22,487 nt of DNA from an uncultured Collinsella sp. (GCA_958427975.1 CAUAEH010000031.1:1-22487); one strand, 5' to 3'. Positions 1 to 8,175 are shown, counted from the first letter of the stretch. Notes: generated by a model from the sequence alone, not told the origin. Program-made: numbers and translations.

Positions 1-114
1 TCGACGCTGCAAACGCCCCTAAGCGGCAATCTGACGTTCAATCGTCGGGCATGACCAGAAGGTCAATGCCCTCCTCTTTCACGTCACCTTGCTCGCCTAG
101 GGGCGTTTTCGCTG
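1..114 (-). ncRNA. Putative structured RNA element, copy A
   Basis: On the minus strand this stretch folds into nested stems. The outer stem pairs 11-25 with 94-108 (14 of 15 positions match), the middle stem pairs 32-37 with 81-86 (TGACGT/ACGTCA), and the inner hairpin pairs 47-56 with 61-71 around the loop AGAA. The single-stranded joiner GTGAAAGAGGAG (71-82) and the motif TTGAAC (36-41) recur in copy B at 9727-9841 with identical spacing, as do the edge sequences CAGCGA and GCAGCGTCGA. The stem sequences differ between copies but still pair. The element follows the ndpA terminator on the same strand, so it probably has its own promoter or serves a gene beyond the window edge. The family is not recognised. 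Confidence 0.6.
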
Positions 115-154
115 GCGTATGCTCAACCTACGACGCAATGTCGGCAACCAAGCC

Positions 155-203
155 GAAAACAAAAAAGGCCGAAGTCCCGAAGGGTTTCGGCCTTTTTGTT
201 TTC
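155..203 (-). terminator. Bidirectional rho-independent terminator after ndpA
   Basis: A GC-rich stem (AAGGCCGAA pairing with TTTCGGCCTT) is flanked by A-rich and T-rich tracts on the two sides, so it can terminate on either strand. It lies 20 nt after the ndpA stop codon on the minus strand and separates that gene from the structured element at 1-114. Confidence 0.85.
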
Positions 204-222
204 CGCAGCGTCCAAGCGCAGT

Positions 223-1227
223 TTATCGGTTCTCGATGCTGCCGATGTTTTTGAGCTCAATGGAGATGAGGCCGTTAGGCTCATTGACGAACTCGATGTA
301 CTCGGAGTTCGAACCCATCTCGGCCGGGAAGCTGATCTCGATACCCGTGTCGGTACGGATCTTATGATTGCGCACCGCCGCGCGTTCGACCTGCTTGCGC
401 TCCACGGGCACACGCTCAGGCACCTTCTCCTCGGTCAGTGCCGCGCGCACGCTCTCCTTGATAACCGGTTCGTCCTCAAAGACCTCATCGACGATATCCC
501 AAGGCGGCAGCTCCTCGTCATCCTCAACCTTCTCGGCAACGGCAGCCTTAACCTTAGCGAGCGCTACGGCCGTGTTGGCACCGTGCTCCTCGGCGACTTC
601 CTCGACCACACGCGTCACGGTGTCGATGACCTCCTTGCCCGATACGCCCGTGTCGCACTGCAGCAAGCCATCGGGGATAAGCATACGGTCCTCGCCGGCA
701 ATCTTGCGCTTCTTGTCCACGTAGCCGATCTCCATGGTACTCGCGCGCACGATGGCATAGCTCGGCACCTTTTGCGAGGGGTTCGGCAGGATGGCGTAGT
801 GGCGCGCGATGTCGTTGCGCACCTCCCCCTCCTCGCGGCCCACTTCGTGCATAAAAGCCTGCTTGGAGCCCAGCAGCATCACGGCAAACCAGCGGGCATC
901 CTCGTCGTCGTCAAAATCGGCCACGAGCACGTCGGTGGACTCGGCTTTCTCGGCTTTGGTGAGCTCGGAGGAGATAAACTCCGCAATCTGCTGCGACAGG
1001 TCCACGAACTCGCGCTCGCCAAAGAAATAGCCCTTGAGCTCGCCGCCAAACGCAGAGTTCTCAGCAAACGTGGCGCGTTTATTGTCGGCCGAGGTGCGTG
1101 CGCGGCGCAGATGTGTGGTCACGAAGTTGCGCACGGTACGACTCTCGATATCGAGCTCGCGCTGGCTCATGACGTTGACGGCAGAGTCAAAGTCCAGGAT
1201 ATGCAGAATCGCGTGGTTGATTTTCAT
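223..1227 (-). CDS. Nucleoid-associated protein, NdpA/YejK family
   Basis: The 334-residue product matches the 37-kDa nucleoid-associated protein family (YejK of E. coli is about 335 residues). The N-terminus MKINHAILHILD is typical of the family, and the acidic, charged body fits. These cytoplasmic proteins bind the nucleoid; their exact role is poorly known. The start at 1227 is preferred because GGAA lies about ten bases upstream. An in-frame ATG at 1236 (adding MPY) is possible but has almost no room for a ribosome site. The gene stands alone, with a candidate promoter at 1266-1271 and a strong terminator after it. Confidence 0.8.
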   Translation of the reverse strand: MKINHAILHILDFDSAVNVMSQRELDIESRTVRNFVTTHLRRARTSADNKRATFAENSAFGGELKGYFFGEREFVDLSQQIAEFISSELTKAEKAESTDVLVADFDDDEDARWFAVMLLGSKQAFMHEVGREEGEVRNDIARHYAILPNPSQKVPSYAIVRASTMEIGYVDKKRKIAGEDRMLIPDGLLQCDTGVSGKEVIDTVTRVVEEVAEEHGANTAVALAKVKAAVAEKVEDDEELPPWDIVDEVFEDEPVIKESVRAALTEEKVPERVPVERKQVERAAVRNHKIRTDTGIEISFPAEMGSNSEYIEFVNEPNGLISIELKNIGSIENR

Positions 1228-1265
1228 ATACGGCATTCCGTTCTAGATCGATTTCGGCACGAACC

Positions 1266-1271
1266 AGTATA
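1266..1271 (-). promoter_or_regulatory. Candidate -10 box of ndpA
   Basis: On the minus strand this reads TATACT, five of six consensus bases, about 40 nt upstream of the ndpA start. The base composition 17 nt further upstream is GC-rich and shows no convincing -35 box, so the call is tentative. Confidence 0.35.
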
Positions 1272-1302
1272 GCGGTCGAGCCCGCCCCAGGCGCATCGAA
1301 GA

Positions 1303-1335
1303 TTGGTGCATCGGGGACAGGTTGCTTTGCGCCAA
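1303..1335. repeat. Short palindromic (REP-like) repeat, copy 1
   Basis: The 33-bp unit begins TTGGTGCA and ends TTTGCGCCAA, so its ends are near-inverted repeats, around the core GGGGACAGGTT. It matches a second unit at 2517-2547 in the same orientation with only a few substitutions. It sits 3 bp beyond the stop codon of the DUF2974 gene. The form resembles REP sequences mobilised by RAYT-type transposases, but no transposase is in the window. Confidence 0.65.
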
Positions 1336-1338
1336 TGG

Positions 1339-2499
1339 CTAGCGCAGGAGCTCAGACTGCCAAGCCTCGAGCTGTTCTGCCAAACTCTTGCCGGCAGCGG
1401 GCATGTCGATCTGAGGGCGTTTGGGCAGCAGTGCGCATTTAAGGATTGCCACGATGGTCTGCGAGACAAAGCGTCGTGTATCCTTGTCAAAGCCTTGCGC
1501 AGCTTGGAGCATCACGGGCAGGCTCTCGCGCAGATTCCCAGCGATATCCGCAAACCGCTCAGCACCCGTAGCCTCAAACACGGAGAACAACGCATCTACA
1601 AAACGCTCGCGCTCGCCAGGCGACACTGCAAGCAGCATCTCGCGAATGGAACCATCAACGTATCGAGCACCGGCGGACAGGCGCTCACAGTACACGAAGT
1701 CGCGACCATCAACCACCCAGCTAAAGGGATTGTGCTGCAGCAAGCTGAACTCGGTGCTCTCAACGATGGCATAGTCCTCCTGTGTCTCGAACATCATGCC
1801 AAAGATCGACGACCGAGGTAGCGTCTTGTCGATTCGACCGGAAAGATCGGCAAAGGCGTCGCCGTTCAGGAACTCCTCGACGAAGCCCGGACCATCATGG
1901 GAATATGCCCGTTCGATTCGCTCACGGGCGATGTTGGAGCACATTGCCGCACCGTACACCGCAAGGTTTCCACCCTTGGAATGACCTCCGCACAAAAGCG
2001 GCCCGTCAATCGCATCCGCCGCCTCGTCCACATAACGTGCCGCGGATTCCTGGGCCGGCACAGGACACCGGAACGCCATGTTAAAGTCCTCTTTCCAACC
2101 CACAATCGTGCTGTCGGTCCCCCGGAAGGAAAGATAACTAAACCCCGCAGGAAACCGGAACGCCATGGCTGCAAACTGCTCTGTCGCCACCACATCGCTC
2201 ACGGCACGATAGCCGCAAACGCGCACGCCGCGGTAGCGAGGGCTTGCTGCCACGGCCTCCAGCAAGGCCCTGCTCCCCTCTGGGTCCCACAAGTCGTCAA
2301 TCATGTCCCGATAGCACTCGGCACGCAGCAGCTCGCGTACGTCTAGGCCCTGCCAGTTCGTCAGCTCCGCCATATCACCCGGCAAACGCAAATAGGACAA
2401 CCACGCAAAGACCAGGCTATCCACCGCGCAGAACGGCCGCTCCTCAAACGGATCAAACGCCGTCTGGGCATAGGTCAAAAAATTAGGCGAATCCGACAT
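1339..2499 (-). CDS. DUF2974 (Mbeg1-like) alpha/beta-hydrolase, lipase-like
   Basis: The 386-residue protein carries the nucleophile-elbow motif GHSKGGNLA (about 172-180, Ser174), preceded by a YLSFRGTDST strand (about 122-131) of the kind found in class 3 lipases. A following SHDGPGF segment (about 200-206) is also typical of the DUF2974 family. There is no signal peptide, so it is probably cytoplasmic; the substrate is unknown. The start is supported by GGGAGG a few bases upstream of the ATG. The gene is monocistronic and sits between two direct copies of a REP-like palindrome (1303-1335 and 2517-2547), which may mark a repeat-bounded cassette. The fold call is good; a physiological role cannot be given. 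Confidence 0.75.
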   Translation of the reverse strand: MSDSPNFLTYAQTAFDPFEERPFCAVDSLVFAWLSYLRLPGDMAELTNWQGLDVRELLRAECYRDMIDDLWDPEGSRALLEAVAASPRYRGVRVCGYRAVSDVVATEQFAAMAFRFPAGFSYLSFRGTDSTIVGWKEDFNMAFRCPVPAQESAARYVDEAADAIDGPLLCGGHSKGGNLAVYGAAMCSNIARERIERAYSHDGPGFVEEFLNGDAFADLSGRIDKTLPRSSIFGMMFETQEDYAIVESTEFSLLQHNPFSWVVDGRDFVYCERLSAGARYVDGSIREMLLAVSPGERERFVDALFSVFEATGAERFADIAGNLRESLPVMLQAAQGFDKDTRRFVSQTIVAILKCALLPKRPQIDMPAAGKSLAEQLEAWQSELLR

Positions 2500-2516
2500 G
2501 GCCCTCCCATCAACTA

Positions 2517-2547
2517 TGGTGCATTGGGGTCAGGTTACTTTGCACCA
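2517..2547. repeat. Short palindromic (REP-like) repeat, copy 2
   Basis: The 31-bp unit starts TGGTGCA and ends TGCACCA, a perfect 7-bp inverted terminus, around the core GGGGTCAGGTTACTT. It is the same-orientation partner of copy 1 at 1303-1335. It lies immediately upstream of the DUF2974 start region and abuts the ldh terminator. Confidence 0.65.
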
Positions 2548-2584
2548 AAAAGGCGCCCGGGCCGTGTGGACCCGGACGCCTTCA
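2546..2584 (-). terminator. Rho-independent terminator of ldh
   Basis: On the minus strand a stem AGGCGTCCGGGTCC pairs (with G-U pairs) with GGCCCGGGCGCCT around an ACAC loop, followed by TTTTT. It lies about 30 nt after the ldh stop codon. Confidence 0.85.
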
Positions 2585-2613
2585 TTGTAGCTTTTCGCTC
2601 TAGCGAGCTTGAT

Positions 2614-3564
2614 TTAGCAGGAGAAATCAACGCTGTCGATGATGTCCTTGAGGGCCTTGGCGGAGACGGTGAGCTCATGCTGCTCGTCATCGTTCAGCGG
2701 CACGGGGACGCGGCAGACAACGCCGTCGCGGCCAACGACGGTCGGCATGGAGATGGCAAGATCGGACAGGCCATACTCGCCCACCATGAGCGAGGAGACA
2801 GGCAGAACGGTCTGCTCATCGCGCATGACGGCGGTGCAGATGCGCTTGACGGCCATGGCGACGCCATAGTAGGTGGCATGCTTTTTCTCGATGATGGTGT
2901 AGGCGGAGTTCTTGACGTCCTCGGCAATGCGCTTCTCGGCAGCCTCATGCTCCAGGTGGCCGTGAAGCTCACAGAAGGTGTTCAGCGGAACGCCGGCAAC
3001 CTGAGCGCTGGACCAAGCGACAAACTCGGAGTCGCCGTGCTCGCCCATGACATAGGCCTGGACATCGCGCGGGTCAACCTCGACGTGGGCACCAAGCATC
3101 TGCTGCAGGCGGCCGGTGTCGAGCACAGTGCCGGAACCGATGACGTGGCCCTCGGGCAGGCCGGACATCTTGATGGCGGCGTAGGTCAGAACATCGACCG
3201 GGTTGGAGACGATGAGCAGAATGCCGTCGAAGCCGGACTTCTTAATCTCGGGAATAATGGACTTAAAGATGCTGACGTTCTTGTTGACCAGGTCCAGGCG
3301 GGTCTCACCGGGCTTCTGGGCAGCGCCAGCGGTGACGACGATCATGGCGGCGTCGGCGACATCGGAATAATCGCCGGCGTAGATCTTCATCGGCTCGGCA
3401 AACGTCATGCCGTGCGCGATATCCAGGGCCTCACCCTCGGCGCGGTTCTTGTCCACGTCGATGAGGACCATTTCGGAGAACAGACCGCTCTGCATCAGTG
3501 CGAACGCCGAAGACGAACCGACGAAACCGCAGCCGACAATAGCGACCTTCTTCTCGTTAACCAT
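2614..3564 (-). CDS. ldh: L-lactate dehydrogenase
   Basis: This 316-residue NAD-dependent L-lactate dehydrogenase interconverts pyruvate and L-lactate to regenerate NAD+ during fermentation. Visible features are the dinucleotide motif GCGFVGSS (11-18), the substrate-specificity loop AQKPGETRL (82-90, with the Gln that favours lactate over malate), NPVDV (121-125), and the catalytic segment GEHGDSEF (174-181, His177). Length and motif order are normal. The start at 3564 has GGGAG seven bases upstream; the longer frame opening at 3642 would read through a hairpin and is rejected. A 12-bp hairpin at 3592-3620 lies in the leader, and a strong terminator follows the gene. Confidence 0.95.
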   Translation of the reverse strand: MVNEKKVAIVGCGFVGSSSAFALMQSGLFSEMVLIDVDKNRAEGEALDIAHGMTFAEPMKIYAGDYSDVADAAMIVVTAGAAQKPGETRLDLVNKNVSIFKSIIPEIKKSGFDGILLIVSNPVDVLTYAAIKMSGLPEGHVIGSGTVLDTGRLQQMLGAHVEVDPRDVQAYVMGEHGDSEFVAWSSAQVAGVPLNTFCELHGHLEHEAAEKRIAEDVKNSAYTIIEKKHATYYGVAMAVKRICTAVMRDEQTVLPVSSLMVGEYGLSDLAISMPTVVGRDGVVCRVPVPLNDDEQHELTVSAKALKDIIDSVDFSC

Positions 3565-3591
3565 TAGAAACTCCCATCTCTCTCCACAAAC

Positions 3592-3620
3592 AAGCCGCCC
3601 GGGAACGACCCGAGCGGCTT
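3592..3620 (-). terminator. Hairpin between aminotransferase and ldh (terminator or leader stem)
   Basis: On the minus strand, arms AAGCCGCTCGGG and CCCGGGCGGCTT pair over 12 bp (one G-U) around the loop TCGTT, followed by the weak T-rich tract GTTTGTGG. It starts 28 nt upstream of the ldh ATG, so it is either the terminator of the upstream aminotransferase gene or a stem in the ldh 5' leader. Confidence 0.55.
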
Positions 3621-3765
3621 GTCGTAATCCCAATACATCCAATCGGGACTTTGATTATGCTCCTATTCGCAGCCAAAAATCGACCGTTTACCGAAATTGT
3701 TTGCAGGATTCGTAAAATAACTGCACGAAATCGGTTTCGAGCTATTGACGAGTCGAAATAGCCTT

Positions 3766-4929
3766 CTAATACAGGCCCGCTTCGCGAATGGCCTCGACAG
3801 CCAAAGCGATCTGGTCGGGCGGCAAGACCAGCGCCATGCGCACGTGCCCCTCGCCCGAAGGACCAAAGCTCGCGCCCGGCGTCACCACAACGCCGGCCTT
3901 CTCCATGAGCTCCTCGCAAAACGCCATGGAATCGGTGCGGCCACCGGGAAGCTTGGCCCACACAAACATAGAGCCATGCGCGTTGGGGCGCTCCCAGCCC
4001 AAGCCCTCAAGACCGTCGCACAGGACATCGCGGCGCTCCTGGTACTTCAGACGCTGCGCCTCGACCTCATCGCGCGGACCGTTCAGGCAGGCGATGGCGG
4101 CCTTCTGGATCGGGAAGAACATGCCAAAGTCGATCTGGCCGCGCAGCTTGGCAAAGGCAGAGACCACGTCCTCGCGACCGACCAAAAAGCCGATGCGGGC
4201 ACCGGTGACGTTAAACGACTTGGAGAGCGAGAAGAACTCCACGCCCACCTCAAGCGCACCGGGATACTGCAAGAAGCTGCCGCCCGGCTCGCCGTCGAAC
4301 ACGATGTCGGAGTATGCGTTGTCATGGACGATCAGCAGGTCGTGCTCGCGGGCGAAAGCGATGATCTCCTCGTAGACCTCGGGCGTGCCCACCGAGCCCA
4401 CCGGGTTGGCGGGCAGCGACACGATCATATACTTGGCACGATCGGCCACCTCGGGATCGATACCCGCCACATAGGGCAGGTAATTATGCTCGGCAACCAG
4501 CGGATAGTATTCGAGCTTGGCATCGGCGATCTTGGCACCCGCCTCAAAGACCGGGTAGCACGGATCGGGAACCAAAATAGTGTCGCCCGGATCGAGCAGG
4601 GCCAGGCCCAAATGGCCCACGCCCTCCTGCGTGCCGCTGCACGACTGCACCATGGACGGCGTAATGCCCGAAACGCCAAAGCGACGCTCATAGTAATCGC
4701 ACACGGCCTGCTTGAGTTCGGGCAGGTCACGCAGGGCATACTTCCACATCTCGGGATCTTGGGCTGCTTGCGTGAGCGCCTCGACCACATGGTCGTACGG
4801 CTTAAAGTCGGGCGTGCCCACGCTCATGTTGTAAATGGTCTTGCCCTGAGCCTTCAGCGCGAGAAGCTTGTTGTTGAGCGAGGCGAAGACCTCCGCGCCA
4901 AAGCGGTCGAGACGCTGCGATGCCTGCAT
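3766..4929 (-). CDS. Class I/II PLP-dependent aminotransferase
   Basis: The 387-residue protein is a fold-type I aminotransferase related to aspartate/alanine and LL-diaminopimelate aminotransferases. It shows NMSVGTPDF near the N-terminus (34-42), PDPCYPVFEAG (121-131), NPVGSVG (175-181, where most relatives have NPTG), HDNAYSDI (202-209, PLP-contacting Asp and Tyr), and the PLP-lysine motif SLSKSFNVTGARIGF (234-248, Lys237). The exact amino-acid substrate cannot be read from sequence. The start at 4929 has AAAGGTGG just upstream; the frame opens further upstream to 5019 but would cross a terminator hairpin. It is cytoplasmic. It sits between nadE and ldh, with hairpins at both boundaries. 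Confidence 0.85.
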   Translation of the reverse strand: MQASQRLDRFGAEVFASLNNKLLALKAQGKTIYNMSVGTPDFKPYDHVVEALTQAAQDPEMWKYALRDLPELKQAVCDYYERRFGVSGITPSMVQSCSGTQEGVGHLGLALLDPGDTILVPDPCYPVFEAGAKIADAKLEYYPLVAEHNYLPYVAGIDPEVADRAKYMIVSLPANPVGSVGTPEVYEEIIAFAREHDLLIVHDNAYSDIVFDGEPGGSFLQYPGALEVGVEFFSLSKSFNVTGARIGFLVGREDVVSAFAKLRGQIDFGMFFPIQKAAIACLNGPRDEVEAQRLKYQERRDVLCDGLEGLGWERPNAHGSMFVWAKLPGGRTDSMAFCEELMEKAGVVVTPGASFGPSGEGHVRMALVLPPDQIALAVEAIREAGLY

Positions 4930-4948
4930 GGTGCCACCTTTCGATATG

Positions 4949-4979
4949 AAAAACGCGGCGCTCCGACAAGAGCGCCGCG
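4949..4979 (-). terminator. Rho-independent terminator of nadE, close to the next start codon
   Basis: On the minus strand a perfect stem of at least nine pairs (GAGCGCCGC arm at 4970-4978 with 4955-4963, loop of six) is followed by TTTTT. It lies only 19 nt upstream of the aminotransferase ATG and about 70 nt after the nadE stop. It may terminate nadE transcripts or act as an attenuator for the next gene. Confidence 0.8.
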
Positions 4980-5047
4980 CGATACGGGCCATCAGATTGC
5001 AAAAGTGTAACGCTTGCAACCCCCGTATTGGTTCAATTTAGCCAACC

Positions 5048-7027
5048 TTAGTCAACTGGATTGAGCGCGTCAATCTGCGCAAGCCACAGACGCGAGCTGG
5101 CGTCACTCGGCATACGCCAATCGCCGCGCGGACTGAGCGTCACCGAGCCCACCTTGGGACCATCGGGCAGGCAACTTCGCTTAAACTGCTGGGCAAAGAA
5201 GCGACGGTAGAACGTACGTAGCCACGTGTGGACGGTCTTGGCGTCGTAGACGCCCTCGAAGCTCTTGAGCGCCATGCGGTAGATCTTGCCCGGCTCAAAG
5301 CCAAAACGCAGCAGGTAGTAGAGGAAGTAGTCGTGCAGCTCGTACGGGCCCACCAAATCCTCGGTCTTCTGCGCAATCTCGCCGTCGCCCGTGGGCGGCA
5401 GAAGCTCGGGGGACACCGGCGTATCGAGGATGTCGAGCAAGACCTCGGCAATACGCCCGCCAAAGACATCAGCCGCATAGCGCACCAGATGGCGCACAAG
5501 CGTCTTGGGCACGCTCGCGTTGACGGCGTACATGCTCATGTGATCGCCGTTATAGGTAGCCCAGCCGAGCGCCAGCTCCGACAGGTCGCCCGTGCCGATG
5601 ACAAAACCGCCAGCCTGGTTGGCCAGATCCATCAGAATCTGCGTACGCTCGCGGGCCTGGCTGTTCTCGTAGGTCACGTCCTGCACGGCTGGATCGTGCT
5701 CAATGTCCTTGAAGTGCTGCTCCACAGCCGCGTGAATCGAAACCTCGCGGAAGCTCACACCCAGGTCGCGGGCAAGCGACTCGGCATTAGACTTGGTGCG
5801 ATGCGTCGTGCCAAAACCTGGCATGGACACGGCTGTGATACCAGTGCGCGGCAGCCCCAGTGCATCGAAGGCACGCACGGTTACAAGCAGTGCCAGCGTG
5901 GAGTCCAGGCCGCCCGAAAGACCGATCACCGCAGCCTTGGTGCCCGTATGGGCAAGGCGGGTCTTGAGGCCGGCGGTCTGCAGGTCGAGGATGGTCTCGC
6001 AACGCTCGGCCAGATCACCGTGGTCGGCCGGCACAAAAGGCGCGCGGGGGAAGACACGGTCGATGTCGAACGCATCGCGCAGGACAGGCTCGTCTGCCAG
6101 CACGCCCTCAAACGAAAACTCAACGGTTGTGGCCTCCGGCGCATCGTCCGCGCGCGTCCACGTCGTCGAGCGACGGCGCTCGGCAACCAGACGGTCGAGG
6201 TCGACATCGGCAACCGCTATATCGCAGGTAAGGAGCTTCGTCGCCGCCAGCTTAGAGCCGTTTTCGTAGACGAGGTTCTCGCCCGCAAAGACCATATCGG
6301 TCGTGGACTCGCCCTCACTCGCATCCGCGTAGGCATAGGCGCAGTACAGGCGCGCACTCTGATTGGAGATGAGGCTGCGGCGATAGTCTGCCTTACCGAT
6401 AATCTCGTCCGAGGCCGACGGGTTGAGGATCACCGTCGCACCGGCAAGCGCCATCTCGGTCGAAGGGGGCGCCGGCACCCATAGGTCCTCACAGACCTCA
6501 ACGCCCAGCACCATATCCTCGGCACCTTCATCACAGCAGCGGTAGACAAGCCCCGAGCCCAGCGGAACCGGACCCTGACCGGCAAACTCGACCCACACGG
6601 GATCCGCAGGCGCCGGAGCAAACCAACGGCACTCATAGAACTCGCCATAGTTGGGCAGATACTTCTTGGCCGTGAGGCCCAAAAGCTCGCCCGCGCAGCA
6701 CACGGCGGCGCAGTTGTAGATATTCTCGGCAACCGCAACGGGAAGACCGATGGTAAAGACGATCGGCAGCTCACGGGTTTCATCGAGGATGTGCACCAGC
6801 GCTGCTTCGCAGGCATGCAGCAGCGTGCGGTTATGGAACAGATCGGCCGCGGTATAGCCAGTCAGATTAAGCTCGGGCAACACCAACGCGCGAACGCCGC
6901 GCCCGGCAGCATCGCGAACAGCCGCCAGCGCAACCTCGGCATTGCCCTCGACATCGGCCACGCGAATCTGCGGCGACGCCGCCGCCACACGCAAAAAGCC
7001 ATCAGACTGAGAAAGGTGAAGATTCAT
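5048..7027 (-). CDS. nadE: Glutamine-dependent NAD+ synthetase
   Basis: The 659-residue two-domain enzyme makes NAD+ from deamido-NAD+ using ATP and glutamine-derived ammonia. The N-terminal nitrilase-type glutaminase has the triad Glu52 (LPELNLTGY), a Lys at about 121 (LTAKKYLPNY) and Cys179 (GVEVCEDLW). The C-terminal synthetase has the ATP-pyrophosphatase loop GLSGGLDSTLALL (369-381), and GTGDLSELALGW further on. Length is normal for the glutaminase-fused class. The start at 7027 is chosen because GGGAG lies seven bases upstream; an in-frame ATG at 7054 adds nine residues but has a poor ribosome site. A terminator lies at 4949-4979. Confidence 0.95.
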   Translation of the reverse strand: MNLHLSQSDGFLRVAAASPQIRVADVEGNAEVALAAVRDAAGRGVRALVLPELNLTGYTAADLFHNRTLLHACEAALVHILDETRELPIVFTIGLPVAVAENIYNCAAVCCAGELLGLTAKKYLPNYGEFYECRWFAPAPADPVWVEFAGQGPVPLGSGLVYRCCDEGAEDMVLGVEVCEDLWVPAPPSTEMALAGATVILNPSASDEIIGKADYRRSLISNQSARLYCAYAYADASEGESTTDMVFAGENLVYENGSKLAATKLLTCDIAVADVDLDRLVAERRRSTTWTRADDAPEATTVEFSFEGVLADEPVLRDAFDIDRVFPRAPFVPADHGDLAERCETILDLQTAGLKTRLAHTGTKAAVIGLSGGLDSTLALLVTVRAFDALGLPRTGITAVSMPGFGTTHRTKSNAESLARDLGVSFREVSIHAAVEQHFKDIEHDPAVQDVTYENSQARERTQILMDLANQAGGFVIGTGDLSELALGWATYNGDHMSMYAVNASVPKTLVRHLVRYAADVFGGRIAEVLLDILDTPVSPELLPPTGDGEIAQKTEDLVGPYELHDYFLYYLLRFGFEPGKIYRMALKSFEGVYDAKTVHTWLRTFYRRFFAQQFKRSCLPDGPKVGSVTLSPRGDWRMPSDASSRLWLAQIDALNPVD

Positions 7028-7230
7028 AAGAATGCTCCCGTGCGTAGACGCCATTCACAACAATTAGCAAGTCCTATTGTAGTTCAACCGCCGGGTGGAA
7101 CCGCATCCCACCAACTTGGTGAGCAATTGATGAGTTGATGGTATCTGTTAAATGTCACGTACGATTCACATCTGGTGGGTACCCTGATGGCTACACGAAA
7201 CGAAGCAGATTTACACCGGGAGGACCCCGT

Positions 7231-8175
7231 ATGACAACCAAGTACACCGACGCGCCGCGCACGCGCGTCATGACGCCGGCATCGCTCAACAACGGCGTGC
7301 ACGAGAACCATTCCATCGGACAGACCATGGCCATCGCGCCCAAAAAGGGCCTGTTCGATGACATTTCCATTCCCCAGATCATCGCCGGCGCCGCAGCCGC
7401 CGCCACGAGCGTCGCGCTTGCCTCCAAGATTGGTATCGCTGGTTCAGTAATTGGTGCCGCCGTGAGCTCGGTTATCACCGTTGTGTCCTCGCAGGTCTAC
7501 CGCCACTTTATCTCTGCCAGCGCCGAAGCCCTCAAAGGTACGCACGCCGCCGTCGACTACCCCGCCGGCGCCTATGAGCCCGTTGAGTTTAATGCCGAGG
7601 AGCACCTGGGCGGCGCCGCGACTACGCAGGAGATGCGCCAGATTGCGGGGCGCGCGACCACGGCGCGCGTTGCTCCCGACAGCCTGCGCGCCAAGGCGGC
7701 GGCAGAGCGCAGTCAGACGCAAAAGAAGGTCATCGTCTTCTCGATCGCCATCGCCATTGTCGCGGTCATCGCCTGCGCCGGCGCCATCCTTATCACCACC
7801 GCCGGTGAGGGTCTGGGTGAGCGCCCCGAGCCAATCCTTTCGTCGCATACGACCGAGCACGACGCGGATAGCTCAGGTCAATCGCAAAGCCAGCAGGACG
7901 ACCCGCAGGGCACCTCCGCATCCACTGACTCGTCATCGAACACCCCCAATCAATCGCAGGACGTCGATTCCTCTGCGAACAACAGCGACACGCAATCCGG
8001 CACGACCGACTCAAGCCAAACGACCGACGGCTCTCAGCCGAGCACGGGCGACCAGACGAGCGGCAATACATCGGGCACGGAATCTACCGACAGCAGCAAT
8101 ACCAACAGCTCGAGCGGCACCGCGTCCGGCACGGCATCTGACAGCTCAAGCCAGGGCACGACGTCGGGCAACTAA
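7231..8175 (+). CDS. Hypothetical membrane protein with Ser/Thr-rich tail
   Basis: This 314-residue protein was not recognised. An N-terminal polar segment of about 45 residues is followed by an Ala/Gly/Val-rich hydrophobic stretch (about 48-87), probably one or two membrane passes. A polar loop (90-165) comes next, then a second clear membrane segment starting VIVFSIAIAIVAVIACAGAI (about 167-190). The C-terminal 110 residues are almost entirely Ser, Thr, Gly, Asn, Gln and Asp, with no structured motif, which suggests a disordered or surface-exposed tail. The start has GGGAGGAC upstream. It is followed by a hairpin and by another uncharacterised plus-strand gene. A cell-envelope role is only a guess. 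Confidence 0.75.
   Translation: MTTKYTDAPRTRVMTPASLNNGVHENHSIGQTMAIAPKKGLFDDISIPQIIAGAAAAATSVALASKIGIAGSVIGAAVSSVITVVSSQVYRHFISASAEALKGTHAAVDYPAGAYEPVEFNAEEHLGGAATTQEMRQIAGRATTARVAPDSLRAKAAAERSQTQKKVIVFSIAIAIVAVIACAGAILITTAGEGLGERPEPILSSHTTEHDADSSGQSQSQQDDPQGTSASTDSSSNTPNQSQDVDSSANNSDTQSGTTDSSQTTDGSQPSTGDQTSGNTSGTESTDSSNTNSSSGTASGTASDSSSQGTTSGN

Noticed and set aside
3565..3642. 26-residue N-terminal extension of lactate dehydrogenase
   Set aside because: It crosses a 12-bp hairpin and does not fit the family, whose members start just before the GxGxxG motif.
3745..5010. 421-residue plus-strand frame opposite the aminotransferase
   Set aside because: It is a shadow frame of a gene with a clear PLP motif; the frame stays open because of high GC content and carries no recognisable motif. 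The same holds for the long plus-strand frames at 196-1272, 2524-3567 and 5228-6484.
7093..7104. T-box-like sequence GGGTGGAACCGC on the plus strand
   Set aside because: The motif matches the T-box core, but there is no terminator after it, no recognisable stem I with a specifier loop (that region is the 5' end of nadE on the other strand), and the next plus-strand gene is not amino-acid related.
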